A DNA stretch of 64,000 nucleotides from Gossypium raimondii (lineage: Eukaryota; Streptophyta; Magnoliopsida; Malvales; Malvaceae), in contig NC_068575.1 in NCBI RefSeq assembly GCF_025698545.1, forward strand, positions 63,001,980 to 63,065,979. The letters are read 5' to 3'. This document shows positions 51,306 to 63,676 of the stretch, piece after piece (within the stretch, counting starts at the first letter, position 1; the number at the start of each line of letters is the position of its first letter). Under the pieces are notes generated by a model. That model was not told where the DNA came from. It saw only the letters and a list, made by a program, of their open reading frames with translations, and ran no database searches. The position numbers were made by a program, and so were the translations under genes.

Positions 51306-53129
51306 ATAACGGTGAATTTAGTGGTAAGAGTATCAATCTTCGGACTACAAAAGTGAGGAGATTGTCACTAGGAGTGATAAATTTAGGTTCCTTTGTTGTA
51401 AGTGCTGAAGATAGTGAATATTTCTCATGAACTAGGCTCCACAAACGTAGGAAAATTAAACTATGTAAACAATATTTATCTCCTATGTTTTATGCATTGT
51501 TTTGTAGTGCTTTCAACTTCTCCGATCACTTTTTTTCAGCATTTAGCTTTTATATTTGCAACTTTTTCAAAATTAAATTAATATGTTAAGGTTAAGTTAA
51601 GAGTTAAAAAAATTCAAAAATTAATTTACTTGATTTAATTCGTACCCTTTGCTCAATGAGAAAATGGGTCGATTCTATAGGATCAAACCTATAGGACTTA
51701 AGAAATGATGGAAGGAATAAAATAAAATGAAAAGAAGTCAAAAATAAAAGGAAAATAATAAAATAATAAATAAGTAAATAAAATGAAGTTGAAGAACTCA
51801 GACTCCAAATGAACAAATTCAAATTTGAAAAGAATCTTTTTGTTCTCAAAGAATGAGAGATAAAGGATTGATCGAGAAAATCTAAAGTAAGCTAAAACTA
51901 AAAAGGGTGTGTAATTTTAAAATTCATTTCGAAAACGAATTTGATCACTTCAATTTGCAATTTCAATTTTCAAAATTTTCATACATATATTAGTATTTTT
52001 CAACATCATTATTATATATATATATATTATTTCATGAAATTCCAAAGGTATAAATTTCTTTTCAAATAAAACAACTACCAATGCTTTCATTTTAAATTTC
52101 GTTAATATTTTATAATTTAGTTGGTAACACTTCCTTCACGCCTAATAGTCATATTTGTTCTTTCTTATTGTTATTATTATTTAAATAATAAATCAATTGA
52201 ATCATTGGTAAAACAGTAAAAAATTATACTCAAATCTTCGATTAATATTGATTTATAATTTTCCTTAGAATTACCAATTTAAAAATAATAATAATAAAAA
52301 TAAAATAATAATAATAATTAAGAAACTTTATTCACAATCATGAAGACACAATATTTGATTGACCAAAAGATATCTTTACACCAAAACCATATGAGTTATA
52401 ATTAAAAGCCACATACATATGCCTACACTTTTATTTAATTTCATGATATTTTTCATATGCGCTATGTGGATTCTCGTAATAGTAATCATGAACTTAAAAT
52501 GCACATGGATTTAAAATTTTTAATGGTTTTATTGTTTATGTTGAAGGAAATTGTGAGAGCAGTGGTTGGCACTGCAAATATCTTATAATTTAATTAAAAT
52601 ATTTTGTTGTTTGTTTGGATTTTTTAAGGATTTTATTAATCAAATAGAGAAGAGATTAGATTAAATAATCGTATTTTTGAAGGATCCTTACATGATTTAC
52701 CTATCTTATATAGTATGATTTGCTATCACAAAATATATGAGCCAATTTTATGAATATTTATCTAAATCCTTTGTATTCTTATATTAAAGGTAATTGACTT
52801 GATAGCAGTTTTATTGTTGAGGTAGTTATGTGAGCAGCGCCACTACACTTAGCACATAACTTGTCTTATTTGGAGTTATCAATCTTTTCAATAAAACCAA
52901 TTGATTTATTGGACGTTTGATGGTTCATCTTTGAAGACCAATCAATTTGGAAAAATATATATTGAAGATTGAATTAAATTAAGCAATTGAATCCCTTGAA
53001 ATAAAGAGATTGGATTGAGACTACATTAAAGACTTATCTCTAATTATTCTTCTTTATCGTGGACTTCATTAATATATTGCATATGCTATTTTACCTAATG
53101 TTTTATTTTAATTTTCTACTTGTTAAAGA
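51306..53129. other. AT-rich spacer
   Basis: Contains a TATATATA run near 52013-52027 and an AATAAT-rich stretch near 52285-52320. No gene seen. The stretch from about 52530 may belong to the Copia remnant that follows. Confidence 0.4.
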
Positions 53130-53230
53130 AAGAGATTAGAGTGATAAAGTATTTATAGAGTATATTGGCACAAACTCCATAATCATGGATTCACTTACTA
53201 AGAGATTACCATCATGAGCATACTACTCAC
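53130..53230 (+). pseudogene. Second Copia remnant: RNase H C-terminal tail
   Basis: The plus-strand frame reads IEYIGTNSIIMDSLTKRLP, then a stop. This matches the conserved end of plant Copia RNase H (an IxHI...ADPLTKxLP pattern). A PPT-like AGTGGGAG lies downstream at 53262-53269, so LTR remains may follow to about 53740. No other domain of this element is seen. Confidence 0.6.
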
Positions 53231-53749
53231 ATGACTCATGTCATTTAAGGATATTTAGTTCTAGTGGGAGTTTATAATTTTAAATAATTTTAAGATTAGT
53301 TTCTACAAAATCAAAGTTTATTTTGATATATTCATGCTTTGATTTTGGTAAGGATTGGTTTCACTAAGGTTTAAGGAGTACTAGTTAGAAATAGACATAT
53401 TTATATTACATTGCATTAAATTTTCTTGCTACACATCCGAACTTGATATATGTCTTTTGGTTGTGGTAATATACATTATCGTGATGAACTTAGTTGCAAT
53501 ATATGTGATGAAAGTTGTCTTGGTTATATGTTAACATAATTGATGTACAATATTGTTCAAAATACTTTTGGTTATTGATAGTAAACTTTTGAGCTCATAG
53601 CGATATATTATGACATGTATTTATAAGATAATAAGTATATATAATTTGGAAGATCAGAACGAGAATACTCAAAGATTTTGACATATTGATGGATTTATGT
53701 ACTCTTTCGCATCTATCTTTATTCTTACTAATTTGGCATTGACATGTCA

Positions 53750-55488
53750 TGTAACGACTCGATAGTCACGGGTGTTAGAAAGTGTATTTCCGAGACTTCG
53801 TTATCGTAAATCAGACTCGTAAATATTTATTAAAAATATTTACGAAGTTAGTTGTGTAGTTAATTAGGTTTTGGTTAGGTGAAATTGCATGAATTAAGAG
53901 TAATTAGGTAAAAGGACTAAATTGTATAAAGGGTGAAAGTTGAATTATAAATTAAAGAAAAATTAAAGGGACCAAAGGAGCAATTATGCCAATGGTCATA
54001 ATTGAGGCGGCATAAGTGTATATATATTATAAATATTTAAAGTTATAATATTAAAACTTAAAAGTTAAGTATATATATATTATTATATTATAATGATAAA
54101 GTAAAAGAAAAAGAAATAGAAAAGGAAGGAAAGAAAGAAACGAAACAGAGAAGGAAAGAAAGAAAGAAAAAAAGAAAGAAAGAAGGAGAAAAGTTAGGGT
54201 TTCAATGGTTCAAAGCTCAGTTGGTTAGTCAATTTATTATTTCGGATTAATTCGATGAGGCACTGGGTGTCAATTTACTTTGGATTAATTGATGAGACAC
54301 TGAGTGTCAATTTATTACTTCGATTTATCTGATGAAGCACTGGGTGCCAAACTGGTATGTTTTGGTTGGATCCATGTATCTGTTCGATTCCGACTCATGT
54401 TAATAGGGGGTAAATGAATAATAAAGTCTTATAATTGATATTGAAATGAAATGATATGAGAAATGAGGTGGAATAGTGAATTGAATATGGTATGGATAAA
54501 GCAATTGCATTATGGATAAAGCAATTGCATAAATGAAATGTGATTAAAATTGTGAAAAGCTATTTCTATAGCAAGTGATGGAAAATTTAGTATTGTATGG
54601 TTTTAAATGTTCAATTGTGTTTAACATTTTATTATACATATTATATTGTTTATTTTTAAATATTTGGATTGTAGAAAGACCACAGAGTTTTTACTCAGCG
54701 TACAGTTTTGTTTCCCGTGCACAAGTTAGGTACTTAATTTTGATCGCCGATTCAACATCCAACAACGATCCCGAACTCAAACGTGGTGATGTTTTTTCTT
54801 TTGTGTCGGCATGTACCTATAGTGTCTAAATATTAATCATTTTGTGGATTGATTGTAAATAAGATTATAAGTTAATATTGGATGGTTATATGCATATAAA
54901 TATGTGTTTATGTTTGAGGTCAGATGATGGCAAGTTTAAGTTAATGTTTAAATGAACATGAAATAGGTAAAATAGATTGAATTTGGCATGTTTAAAAATT
55001 GGATTTGAATGATGTTTTATTGGTATGTTTTGATGATATAATTGTGGTACCTATGAGGATACATTGGTTAGGCACCTAGGATGATTGTTTTGACATATTT
55101 TGGATGTGTTTGATTGTGTTTTGAATTGGTTAAACGAATGATTTTTGAGTTACTTATTATTCAAGCTTGCAGGGAATGGTAAACTTATTGTTAAAGGTAC
55201 ATTTTGAGTCGACACGACCAGACACACGGGCATGTGAACCCTACAGCTTTGAAAATTTTTAATATTTTACGAAAAATTATCTGAGTCTCCAAATTAGTCC
55301 TGATTTGTTTCTAACACGTATTTTGGACCTCGAGGGCTCAAATAAGGGACATTATGTATGAATTTAATTGGGTTTTTACTTGAATATTATGTGATATCAA
55401 TGTATAAATTTATGTCTATTTGATCGATAAGTTTCGGTAAAGCTCCAAAACCTTATTTCGGCGACAGATGTGGGTTGGGGGTGTTACA
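53750..55488. mobile_element. Solo LTR 3, Tekay/Del-type Gypsy
   Basis: Begins TGTAACGACTCGATAGTCAC and ends TGGGTTGGGGGTGTTACA, 1739 bp, with a perfect TGTCA duplication on both sides (53745-53749 and 55489-55493). Large parts match solo LTR 1, including the GTAAATATTTAT stretch near the left end, the purine tract (54110-54200) and the block with GAGTTTTTACTC and CATCCAACAACGATCCC near 54690-54780. It is shorter than LTR 1 and has its own hairpin array. Confidence 0.9.
54240..54350. repeat. Tandem hairpin-unit array in solo LTR 3
   Basis: Three units of about 45-50 bp, each with GGATTAATTxGATGA followed by a GCACTGGGTGTC- or GACACTGAGTGTC-like inverted pair. Confidence 0.7.
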
Positions 55489-57311
55489 TGTCATGGTTTG
55501 TTAAATGTTATATTAGATTTTTTTACGGTTTTACAAATTACAAATATAATCACAATTATAATTACAATAATACACATTCGAAATAACTATAATCATAATC
55601 AACCATTACAAAGCACATTAAAAAAGAAACTAGAATATATCCAAACTCAAATTAGAATAAATTTGGAAAAAACTCACACATTGTAAGACTTAATATAATA
55701 TGAAATCTAAAGTAAAAACCTAGACGTGATTTATACGGATGAGACTTGAATCTAAAATCTCAAAATTTAAATAAATATGGTTTATACATATTTAAAATAT
55801 ATATAATTTATATTATTATTAAAATTCTAAATATTTAAGTGCGATAAGTCTCATAATCAAATCTTTTATTTAGAGGAAGGGATCAAAGATCTCATTCGAT
55901 TCTACTAGTCTCAAATTTTACATATGTTGCACGTAAATATATACATTTATTTTTATTTAATAAATTATTTTTTGAAGGTATTTAATAAAATGTTTTTAAA
56001 ACCATGTTAGAGTTGTGTGACCTGAATCATTATTAAATAATTACGGACAATGCAGCACAAGTAGAATTCGTATAGAACTACACTTCTTCTATTTGAAATT
56101 GATTAGAATAAAGGTTTTCACCTTTAAATAGATGTAGTAAAAACTCCTCTTGTATCATTTAGTTTTCAACATTAGTGAATTTCTCCTCCTCTACTCGTAG
56201 TTTTTTTCCGAAAAATCTTTGTGTTTTATTTTTCTTTTCTTCTTATTTTGCGATCGTTTTATATATTATTATTATCAACGTTAGTTTTAACATACCATGT
56301 AAGTAATTGTTATTAAAACAATTAAAACATATAATAATATCTATACTGATAAATCATAATCGTAATTTACATATAACTATAATATTGGTTTTTTTATTAA
56401 ATTAATATTATTTCTGTCATTATGGACACCAAACGCTATTATTATTTTACAACCATATACTGGGGTTTACAATCAGAAATTTTGCAAATTGCTTAATCAT
56501 CAATTATTATTCATAATTAATAATTTTCTTTTCTTTGATTTTTGATTAATAATTAGAGGTTGCTAAAGTTTAGTTGATCAAAATACATATTTGATTTATC
56601 TAAATTAAAAAGCAAAATGTCCGGGGTATGATTAAACTGTAAAATGCTAGCATAATTTTAGTTTCTAAAAACAGTTAAAATAATAATCCCAGAAATATTA
56701 GGCACAACTTAGACCAATGGCAGCATATTAGGTATCATCAAATATTTAATATTAGGCAAAATGCTAAAAATGTTGGAAGCGTTTCGGTACATCTACGAGA
56801 TCAGCCGCCCACTAACAACAGTTGGTTTTATATCAAGGAATACATTCATTCATTCTTATTACTTAAATTTCTAATGTTTAAATCACCATTATATTTACGT
56901 TTTAATAAGAAACCAATACCAAAAAGAGGAGGCTGGCTATCTACAACCGCCCTCGGCTTTGAAAAGACGATCCATCCATTATATAGTTATTTAATTTTAT
57001 CCAAAGGCTACTACCACCCTCTTCCTTCACCACCTTCACTAATGTTGATTGCTTTGCTATGAAGATTGGATCAGTTTGTTGGAAACTTTAAGCAAGTGGT
57101 ATGTTTAATGCTTGATGTGATTATGCTTTCTTAGACTCTCTGTTTGTTTCAAACTTTGCGTACTTGTGGGATGAATTTGTTAATAGTATACCTCAAGCAT
57201 TATGGGTGGATGGACAAAAAAATGATTCAAGATTAGTGATTATTTGCAAGTTTATTTTTATTAGAATTGTTATATGTCAAGATTTTGTTTTGATTTTAAT
57301 TATTAAAAGGA

Positions 57312-57338
57312 TATAATAATAATAATAATAATAATAAT
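57312..57338. repeat. (AAT)n microsatellite upstream of BOR
   Basis: Uninterrupted ATA/AAT trinucleotide run of about nine units. Confidence 0.9.
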
Positions 57339-58055
57339 TTAACATAGTGTGCAAATTAGAGGTTCATATTCACACACACATCATGTATGTGTTTGATTTG
57401 AAGGCATATGATCTATATATTGAAATTAAGCAACTTTGAATATAAAATGAGAGGTGTTTAAAAATTGCAAAACCTAAAAAAGGTTAGGTTGGCTTTCTGA
57501 TACCTATCACTTTCATTGACCTTCAATTGTTAAATTTTGTTACACAAATCTATTATAATAAAAAAGATAAGATGGTTTTCTTTTTCCATTATTATTCTAG
57601 TTTTAAAATGTTGACATCATATATCAGTACGGAATTTAAAAAAGAAACCATGAAAGATGATTGATTGGCAGCCAAGTCAAGGCAGATTGCACGTACCATG
57701 AAATTGATTATCAACAAAATTTGTTGAAGATAGAATCACAGTATCTTGCAAGATATTAGGCAGGCAGGCACAGTTAGTCCAAAATGCTTTTTCATTCATT
57801 CTTTTATGGCTTAGTCACCACACACTAACAAGGCTACCTCGTTTCACGCCAAAATCCTTTTACTCTCATACCAACAGTTTGTTTGCCAAAAACCTCTTCA
57901 ATTAGTAACTTTTCTCAACTCTAATACTAACCGTTTCCTTGCCTACTACTACTTGTCTTCTTAGCTCCTCCTCCTTATTATATATACGTCTTACTCCTCC
58001 AAGCTTTCTCACACCCACCTCCTCCTAAAACAAATCTCTTTTCTTTGTTTTAATA

Positions 58056-58061
58056 ATGTAA
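58056..58061 (+). promoter_or_regulatory. ATG-TAA minimal uORF in the presumed BOR leader
   Basis: A start codon followed directly by a stop. This motif mediates boron-dependent ribosome stalling and mRNA decay in the Arabidopsis NIP5;1 leader. It lies about 600 nt before the BOR ATG and about 80 bp after a TATA-like sequence. Confidence 0.4.
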
Positions 58062-58199
58062 TCTTGCTTACCTCTGTTTGATTAATGCCCATTTCCTCAA
58101 AGCTGTTTGTTCCACTGCATGCTAATATTTCATTTGCTGATGGGTTTTCCATAAATTTCTGGTAGCCTAGCCAGCCTGCTTCAATTCCAACTCTCACTC

Positions 58200-58205
58200 A
58201 TGTAA
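58200..58205 (+). promoter_or_regulatory. Second ATG-TAA minimal uORF in the presumed BOR leader
   Basis: A second start-stop hexamer 144 nt downstream of the first. A conventional 26-codon uORF starts at about 58086 between them. Confidence 0.4.
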
Positions 58206-58653
58206 TTTGTCAACTCTAACTACCTTTTGTTATTGTTGGTTGGTTTACTTTTGGCGGCATTTAGTTGATGCCAATCATGCTTTTTTCTTTCATCATGATT
58301 TGTTGAACTTGATTGTTAGTTAACATCTCGACATATGGACCCTTAGCAATTAGCATCCTTGACTTTTTACAGGGAATTTGAATTTCATCTTCATACCAAT
58401 ATATACCCAATGATTGTTTATAATTTCTTTTATTCCCTATATTTAAATGAAAAGGCCTAATCAGGGGTGAATTATCCTAGGAAAAATGATAACTTGCTGG
58501 TAATTTTTTGGCAACCTAGTTTAGTTTATGCTATTCTACTTACTATACTGGTCTCTCCAGTCTTCAATCTTTGTGTGTTTTTTGTCTCGTGTCCTTAGCT
58601 GTCTGTCAAACTTTGAAAAATTTTAAAAAGTTATTAGAACAATACTTAGCTAC

Positions 58654-61600
58654 ATGGAAGAAACTTTTGTTCCCTTCCGCGGAATCAAGAATGATCTGAA
58701 AGCAAGGCTTTTATGCTACAAGCAAGACTGGACCAGTGGCCTCCGTGCTGGTATCAGGTCTGTAACATTCATGGCTCATCTCTGTTCAGTTATAGAATAC
58801 AAAGACTACAATCTTTTCCAATTTATAATTGATATATATATATATGTAACTTTTTTTTTCATTTAGGATCCTTGCTCCAACAACATACATATTCTTTGCT
58901 TCAGCAATTCCAGTTATATCTTTTGGGGAGCAGCTGGAAAGAAGTACAGGTAGGAACCAGACACTATACATGTATATTTACATGTTATGCTTCACTTTTC
59001 TTCAAGTAGCGTTGTTTGTGTCTAACGCATATCCAGACATGGGTATGGGGGATACGAAATACATAGAAAAATTTGAACATACTCATGTCCGATGGAGACA
59101 GTACATTCCCCTATCTCAAGTAGCATTGCTGGTATGTCTGTCATGATTTATAAGAGATAATACGTTGTTGTTGTTTCAGATGGCAGTTTGACTGCAGTAC
59201 AAACTCTAACATCAACAGCACTTTGTGGAATCATTCACTCAGTTGTTGGAGGACAGCCCCTGCTCATACTTGGAGTTGCAGAGCCTACTGTATTGATGTA
59301 CACATTTATGTTCAACTTTGCTAAGGACCGAAAGGATTTGGGCCATAAACTCTTCTTAGCCTGGACAGGATGGTATTTCTTCAATTCTCTACATACTTAA
59401 ATTAAAATACTGAGTCAGATAGCTCAAGAAACAAGAGTTTGTAGCTTTCTGGTGGCACTGACTTTGATGAGTTCTCAGGGTTTGTGTGTGGACAGCTCTT
59501 TTGCTTTTCTTGTTAGCAATTCTAGGGGCATGTTCTATAATAAATCGATTTACACGAGTTGCTGGTGAATTATTTGGTCTACTAATTGCAATGCTTTTCA
59601 TGCAGCAAGCTATTCGGGTGAGTATCCTTTTGCAGTTATATCCTATAATCAGGAAATTTGATGAAGATTCTGCTTTTCTGTGCCTTAGGTTGTTATTTCA
59701 AGTTAAAAAGCACCAATATTTTTCTCCAAATTCAATTGAGTATTATCCTACAGGGAATTGTGGAGGAGTTTGGCATTCCCCAGAGAGAAAATCCTCAACA
59801 GACAGCATTGCAGCCTTCTTGGCGATTTGGCAATGGAATGTTCGCACTAGTTCTGTCCTTCGGCCTTCTCCTCACTGCAATAAGAAGCCGTAAAGCAAGA
59901 TCCTGGTGCTATGGAACAGGTATTCCTTCTTTATTATATCACCGTGGCATTCTAATTATGCTCATAAGGGATTACAAGGCCATTGAGAGGATAAGGTTCA
60001 TAAACCATACCATTGTGCTTCAGTTCTTTCATTTAGTACTGCTTTGTTTAGCTCCCTGGTTGCAGAAAGCCCATACTTGTGTGTATTCCTTATGCACCTT
60101 AATTTAATAGGCTGGCTTCGAGGTTTAATAGCAGATTACGGGGTGCCACTTATGGTGCTTGTCTGGACTGCTATTTCTTACATACCTGTTAATGATGTCC
60201 CAAGAGAGATTCCAAGGCGTCTTTATAGTCCAAATCCATGGTCTGCTGGTGCATATTCTAATTGGACTGTTATCAAGGTGAATCCCCATGGTTTCAGTCT
60301 TCTTGGGAGCTACAGTAATATCCTGCTAAGTAACTCATTTTATTTATTCAATTGTGTAGGAAATGGTGAATGTGCCCCCTCTTTACATACTTGGAGCATT
60401 TGTTCCAGCAACCATGATTGCTGTGCTGTACTACTTTGACCACAGTGTAGCATCTCAACTTGCTCAACAAAAGAGTTCAATCTGAAAAAGCCACCTTCCT
60501 ACCACTACGACCTCCTCCTTTTGGGTTTTCTGGTGATATTATTCTCCAATGATGAACCTATTGACCAAGTTTGACATGATATATAGTAACTAATGATATG
60601 GTGTTTACTAGGTCATATTATGTGGTCTTATTGGCATTCCACAATCTCCAATGCATACAAAAAGCTTAGCAACTCTGAAACACCAGGTAGTAGATAGTTT
60701 GTTCTAGTTAATGATATATGAATTCACAGTGGCAATTAACTGAAATTCCTTCCATCATTCTGTATGTGGTTATGAGTTTCTTATTGTCTTTAACAGCTCT
60801 TGCGTAATAAGCTTGTATCGACAGCTCGAAAATGTACAAGTAAAAATGCAAACCTGAGTCAACTATATCGAAGCATGCAAGAGGCATACAATGAAATCCA
60901 AACTCCTCTAGTTTATCAACTCCCGTCCACTCTGGTAACATCATTTTGAATTTACACCATCAGTTATCATCCCCTGTTTGTTCTTACCCTTTGAGTGAAA
61001 TAGGGACTCAAACATCTAAAAGAATCCACAATCCGACTGGCCTCAAGTACTGGCTGCATTGATGCACCTGTGGATGGCACCATATTTGACGTGGATAAGG
61101 AAATCGATGAGCTTTTACCTGTTGAAGTCAAAGAACAGCGTCTCAGTAACCTGCTTCAGGCACTGATGGTTGGTGGGTGTGTCGCAGCTATGCCTCTTCT
61201 TAAGAAGATCCCCACTGCTGTTCTTTGGGGTTATTTTGCTTTCATGGCCTTTGAGAGCTTGCCCGGAAATCAATTTTGGGAGAGAATATTACTGCTGTTC
61301 ACTGCTCCAAGTCGAAGATACAAGTACGCTTTTTCATTGGGTATATCATAAAAACTATCATGCATATACGCAGTCTGTTTCCTCAAAATCTGATGTGACA
61401 GGCTGCTGGAGGAGTATCATGCAACCTTTGTTGAGACAGTTCCCTTCAAAACTATTGCCACTTTCACCTTGTTCCAGACAATATACTTGCTCGTATGCTT
61501 TGGCATAACATGGATCCCTCTAGCTGGAGTCCTTTTTCCACTGTTGATCATGCTTCTTGTGCCAGTGAGGCAATACTTGCTCCCCATGTTTTTCAAAGCC

Positions 61601-62007
61601 GTCCATCTTCAAGACCTTGATGCTGCAGAATTTGAGGAAGCATCGCCCATTCCGTACATGGCATTTGAAGTATGCTTGCTAGTTCTTTCAACCTTACTTT
61701 TTACTTACTTCATCATGAAGCTCAATGTTGGTGCTTCAATTTGGCATAACAGGACCTGGAACTTGAGGGAAGGACCACTACTACTGTGGATGGTGCAGAA
61801 ATTCTGGATCAAATTATCACGACAAGTCGTGGAGAAATCCGCCGTATACAGAGTCCCAATACATCTTCAGTCTTCGAAAAGGAGTATAGCCCCCAGATTA
61901 GGCAACTGAGCCCCAGCTTAACTGAAAAAGGGCTTGAATTAAGTCTAACTCCTAGTCCTGCTGCATCTACACTTGGACATAGCAGTCGTGATTCATCATC
62001 AAGCTAA
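58654..62007 (+). CDS. BOR1: BOR1-like borate exporter (SLC4 family), frameshifted; possible pseudogene
   Basis: BOR proteins export borate across the plasma membrane for xylem loading or detoxification. Exons: 58654-58757, 58867-58949, 59180-59372, 59479-59617, 59754-59919, 60111-60277, 60360-60532, 60612-60686, 60797-60934, 61004-61323, 61402-61669, 61753-62007. The start [16 protein letters not shown] is the family's usual N-terminus. Conserved blocks include [14 protein letters not shown], the transport-core segments, and tyrosine signals YRSM, YNEI and YQLP, which in Arabidopsis BOR1 guide polar targeting and boron-induced turnover. In exon 7 one base is missing near 60470 (CAACAAAAGAGTTC), so the frame stops at 60483 after 325 aa. 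All later exons resume one frame off. Exon 8 lacks about seven codons of the conserved PPSNGV stretch before IPQSPMH. With the missing base restored the reading would be about 693 aa. Assembly error is the main alternative for the frameshift. Confidence 0.85.
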
Positions 62008-63620
62008 AATATACATGCATAAATACACAACTAAAGAAAAGCATGCTCTTCATTTCTGATTCTGATCTCTAGAGGTATTGTACTTAGTTTATCACGAGAC
62101 TAGAGTTGCCTTACTCTGGTTCTGTGCAATGAATGTTGCTATCAAGTTAAAAGCAAAGCAAGCAACCATAAACTAAATACCTGCGTACAAACAACCAGTC
62201 ATATTTAATCATTCTTTTTAACTTCAGCTGCCCTAGGCTACACCTTTGCATTTCTTCTTTGATACATTGATGCCAGTCAACTTCATGAAGACGATCAGCA
62301 TGAGCAGTAATCTACAGCATCCATTCCCTTATTGGCTGCTTTCTCTTAAACGCTCACATTCTAACGTACTAAACATTCGGTTATATGTAAAACGCAACTT
62401 TAGAAGGAAATAAGATTTAAATAAATATTCTGTCAATTAATTAATTAATTATAAAAAATTATCTATAATCTATAGAAAATATTGAAAAAAATTTGAACGG
62501 CCAAATTTACTCTACATTTACTGACTTCATAATTTTAAATATATATTTTTATTATATATAAAATTTATAACATTTATATGTAAAATGTAATCTTATAAAA
62601 ATATTTGATTAAATAAATTTATCTAATAAAAATATTTATCATACTTATAGATAAAAATTCTAATTATGTTAAAATATCTTTATTAAATAAGCTATACAAT
62701 AATATATTACAAAAGTTAAATTTTAGTCTACAAAAGTTGAAATTTATATTTAAATTATTATTTTCATTAATTTGAAAAATTAAAATATATATTGTTTTAG
62801 ACTGAAAATTTATATTTATATATTATATATAATATTAAAAACAAAAGAATAAAAAGAATGGTGATGGTCATAATCAGTCAACACCAATCAACCGTCATCA
62901 ATAAATTAGTTGATTAATATTTTTATTTTAAATAAATTAAGTGTCACATGACACATTGTGATTAGTTGAAAGGTGTCACGTGATAATCGATTTTTTAATA
63001 CCGTTAAAATGAGTTGAATAGGATAATGAAATAATAATTTAAGTAGTATGAGATAATAATAAAAAGTTTAAATAAAGCCAACAAAAATAAAAATTTAAGT
63101 AGCTAAATAAAAGAAATAGGCATGAAGGAGAAATTGAGGATTAAGCATATATTTTTTGAAGTAACGATTAGTTATAGATTATAGATGTGGTAATGACGAC
63201 TGCGCCTAACTAGCTTTTACAACCTGAATTGGAAGAAAACGTAGGAAGTTGAGAGTGTATTTGAGTTTTGGTTTGTATGGTTTGGTTAGAGAAGAAGTAA
63301 AACATTTTGGTTCATGACAAGAGAAGAGTGAAGATGAACAAGTGGTGACGAGCAAAGAAAAATGAAAAAAGCAAATAGGCTCAGTGTGCAAGGGACCGCC
63401 ATGTGGGGGGAAGGAATATCTAGAAATGGGCTAAATAAAGCAAAGAGAAACAGAAACCGAGTTAAATTCTCCCTATTTTCTTTGGTTGCCATCTTCCTCT
63501 CTTTCACACAAAAAGACTCCAGACCCCCCTAGGAATTACAATCATCTCTCCTTCTCCAAACCCTTCAATCGTAACATGACAAAGGGTTAGGGAGAGAAGA
63601 GAAAAATGTGAATATTTTGC
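62008..63620. other. Spacer between BOR and the DUF26 gene
   Basis: BOR 3' flank, AT-rich DNA and the promoter region of the next gene. No gene seen. Confidence 0.45.
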
Positions 63621-63631
63621 TATATATATAA
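63621..63631 (+). promoter_or_regulatory. TATA box of the DUF26 gene
   Basis: TATATATATAA lies 46-56 bp upstream of the ATG at 63677, spaced for a leader of about 25 nt. Confidence 0.55.
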
Positions 63632-63676
63632 AAAAAGAAAGAAAACAGAAACAGAGCAGAGGACCAACAGAATTCG

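Larger units (their letters stand above)
55494..58653. other. BOR upstream spacer and presumed leader
   Basis: An AT-rich spacer with a 26-28 bp (AAT)n microsatellite at 57312-57338. From about 57975 it probably holds the BOR promoter (TATATATA near 57978) and a leader of up to 640 nt, unless a 5' UTR intron is present. An AG just before the ATG (58647-58648) would allow one. No other gene is seen. Confidence 0.45.

Noticed and set aside
58009..58197. 62-codon minus-strand open frame upstream of BOR
   Set aside because: No recognisable features; overlaps the presumed BOR leader on the other strand.
59017..59130. Repeated TCAAGTAGC...TTG segments in BOR intron 2
   Set aside because: Looks like a small decayed repeat in an intron; too short and degenerate to classify.
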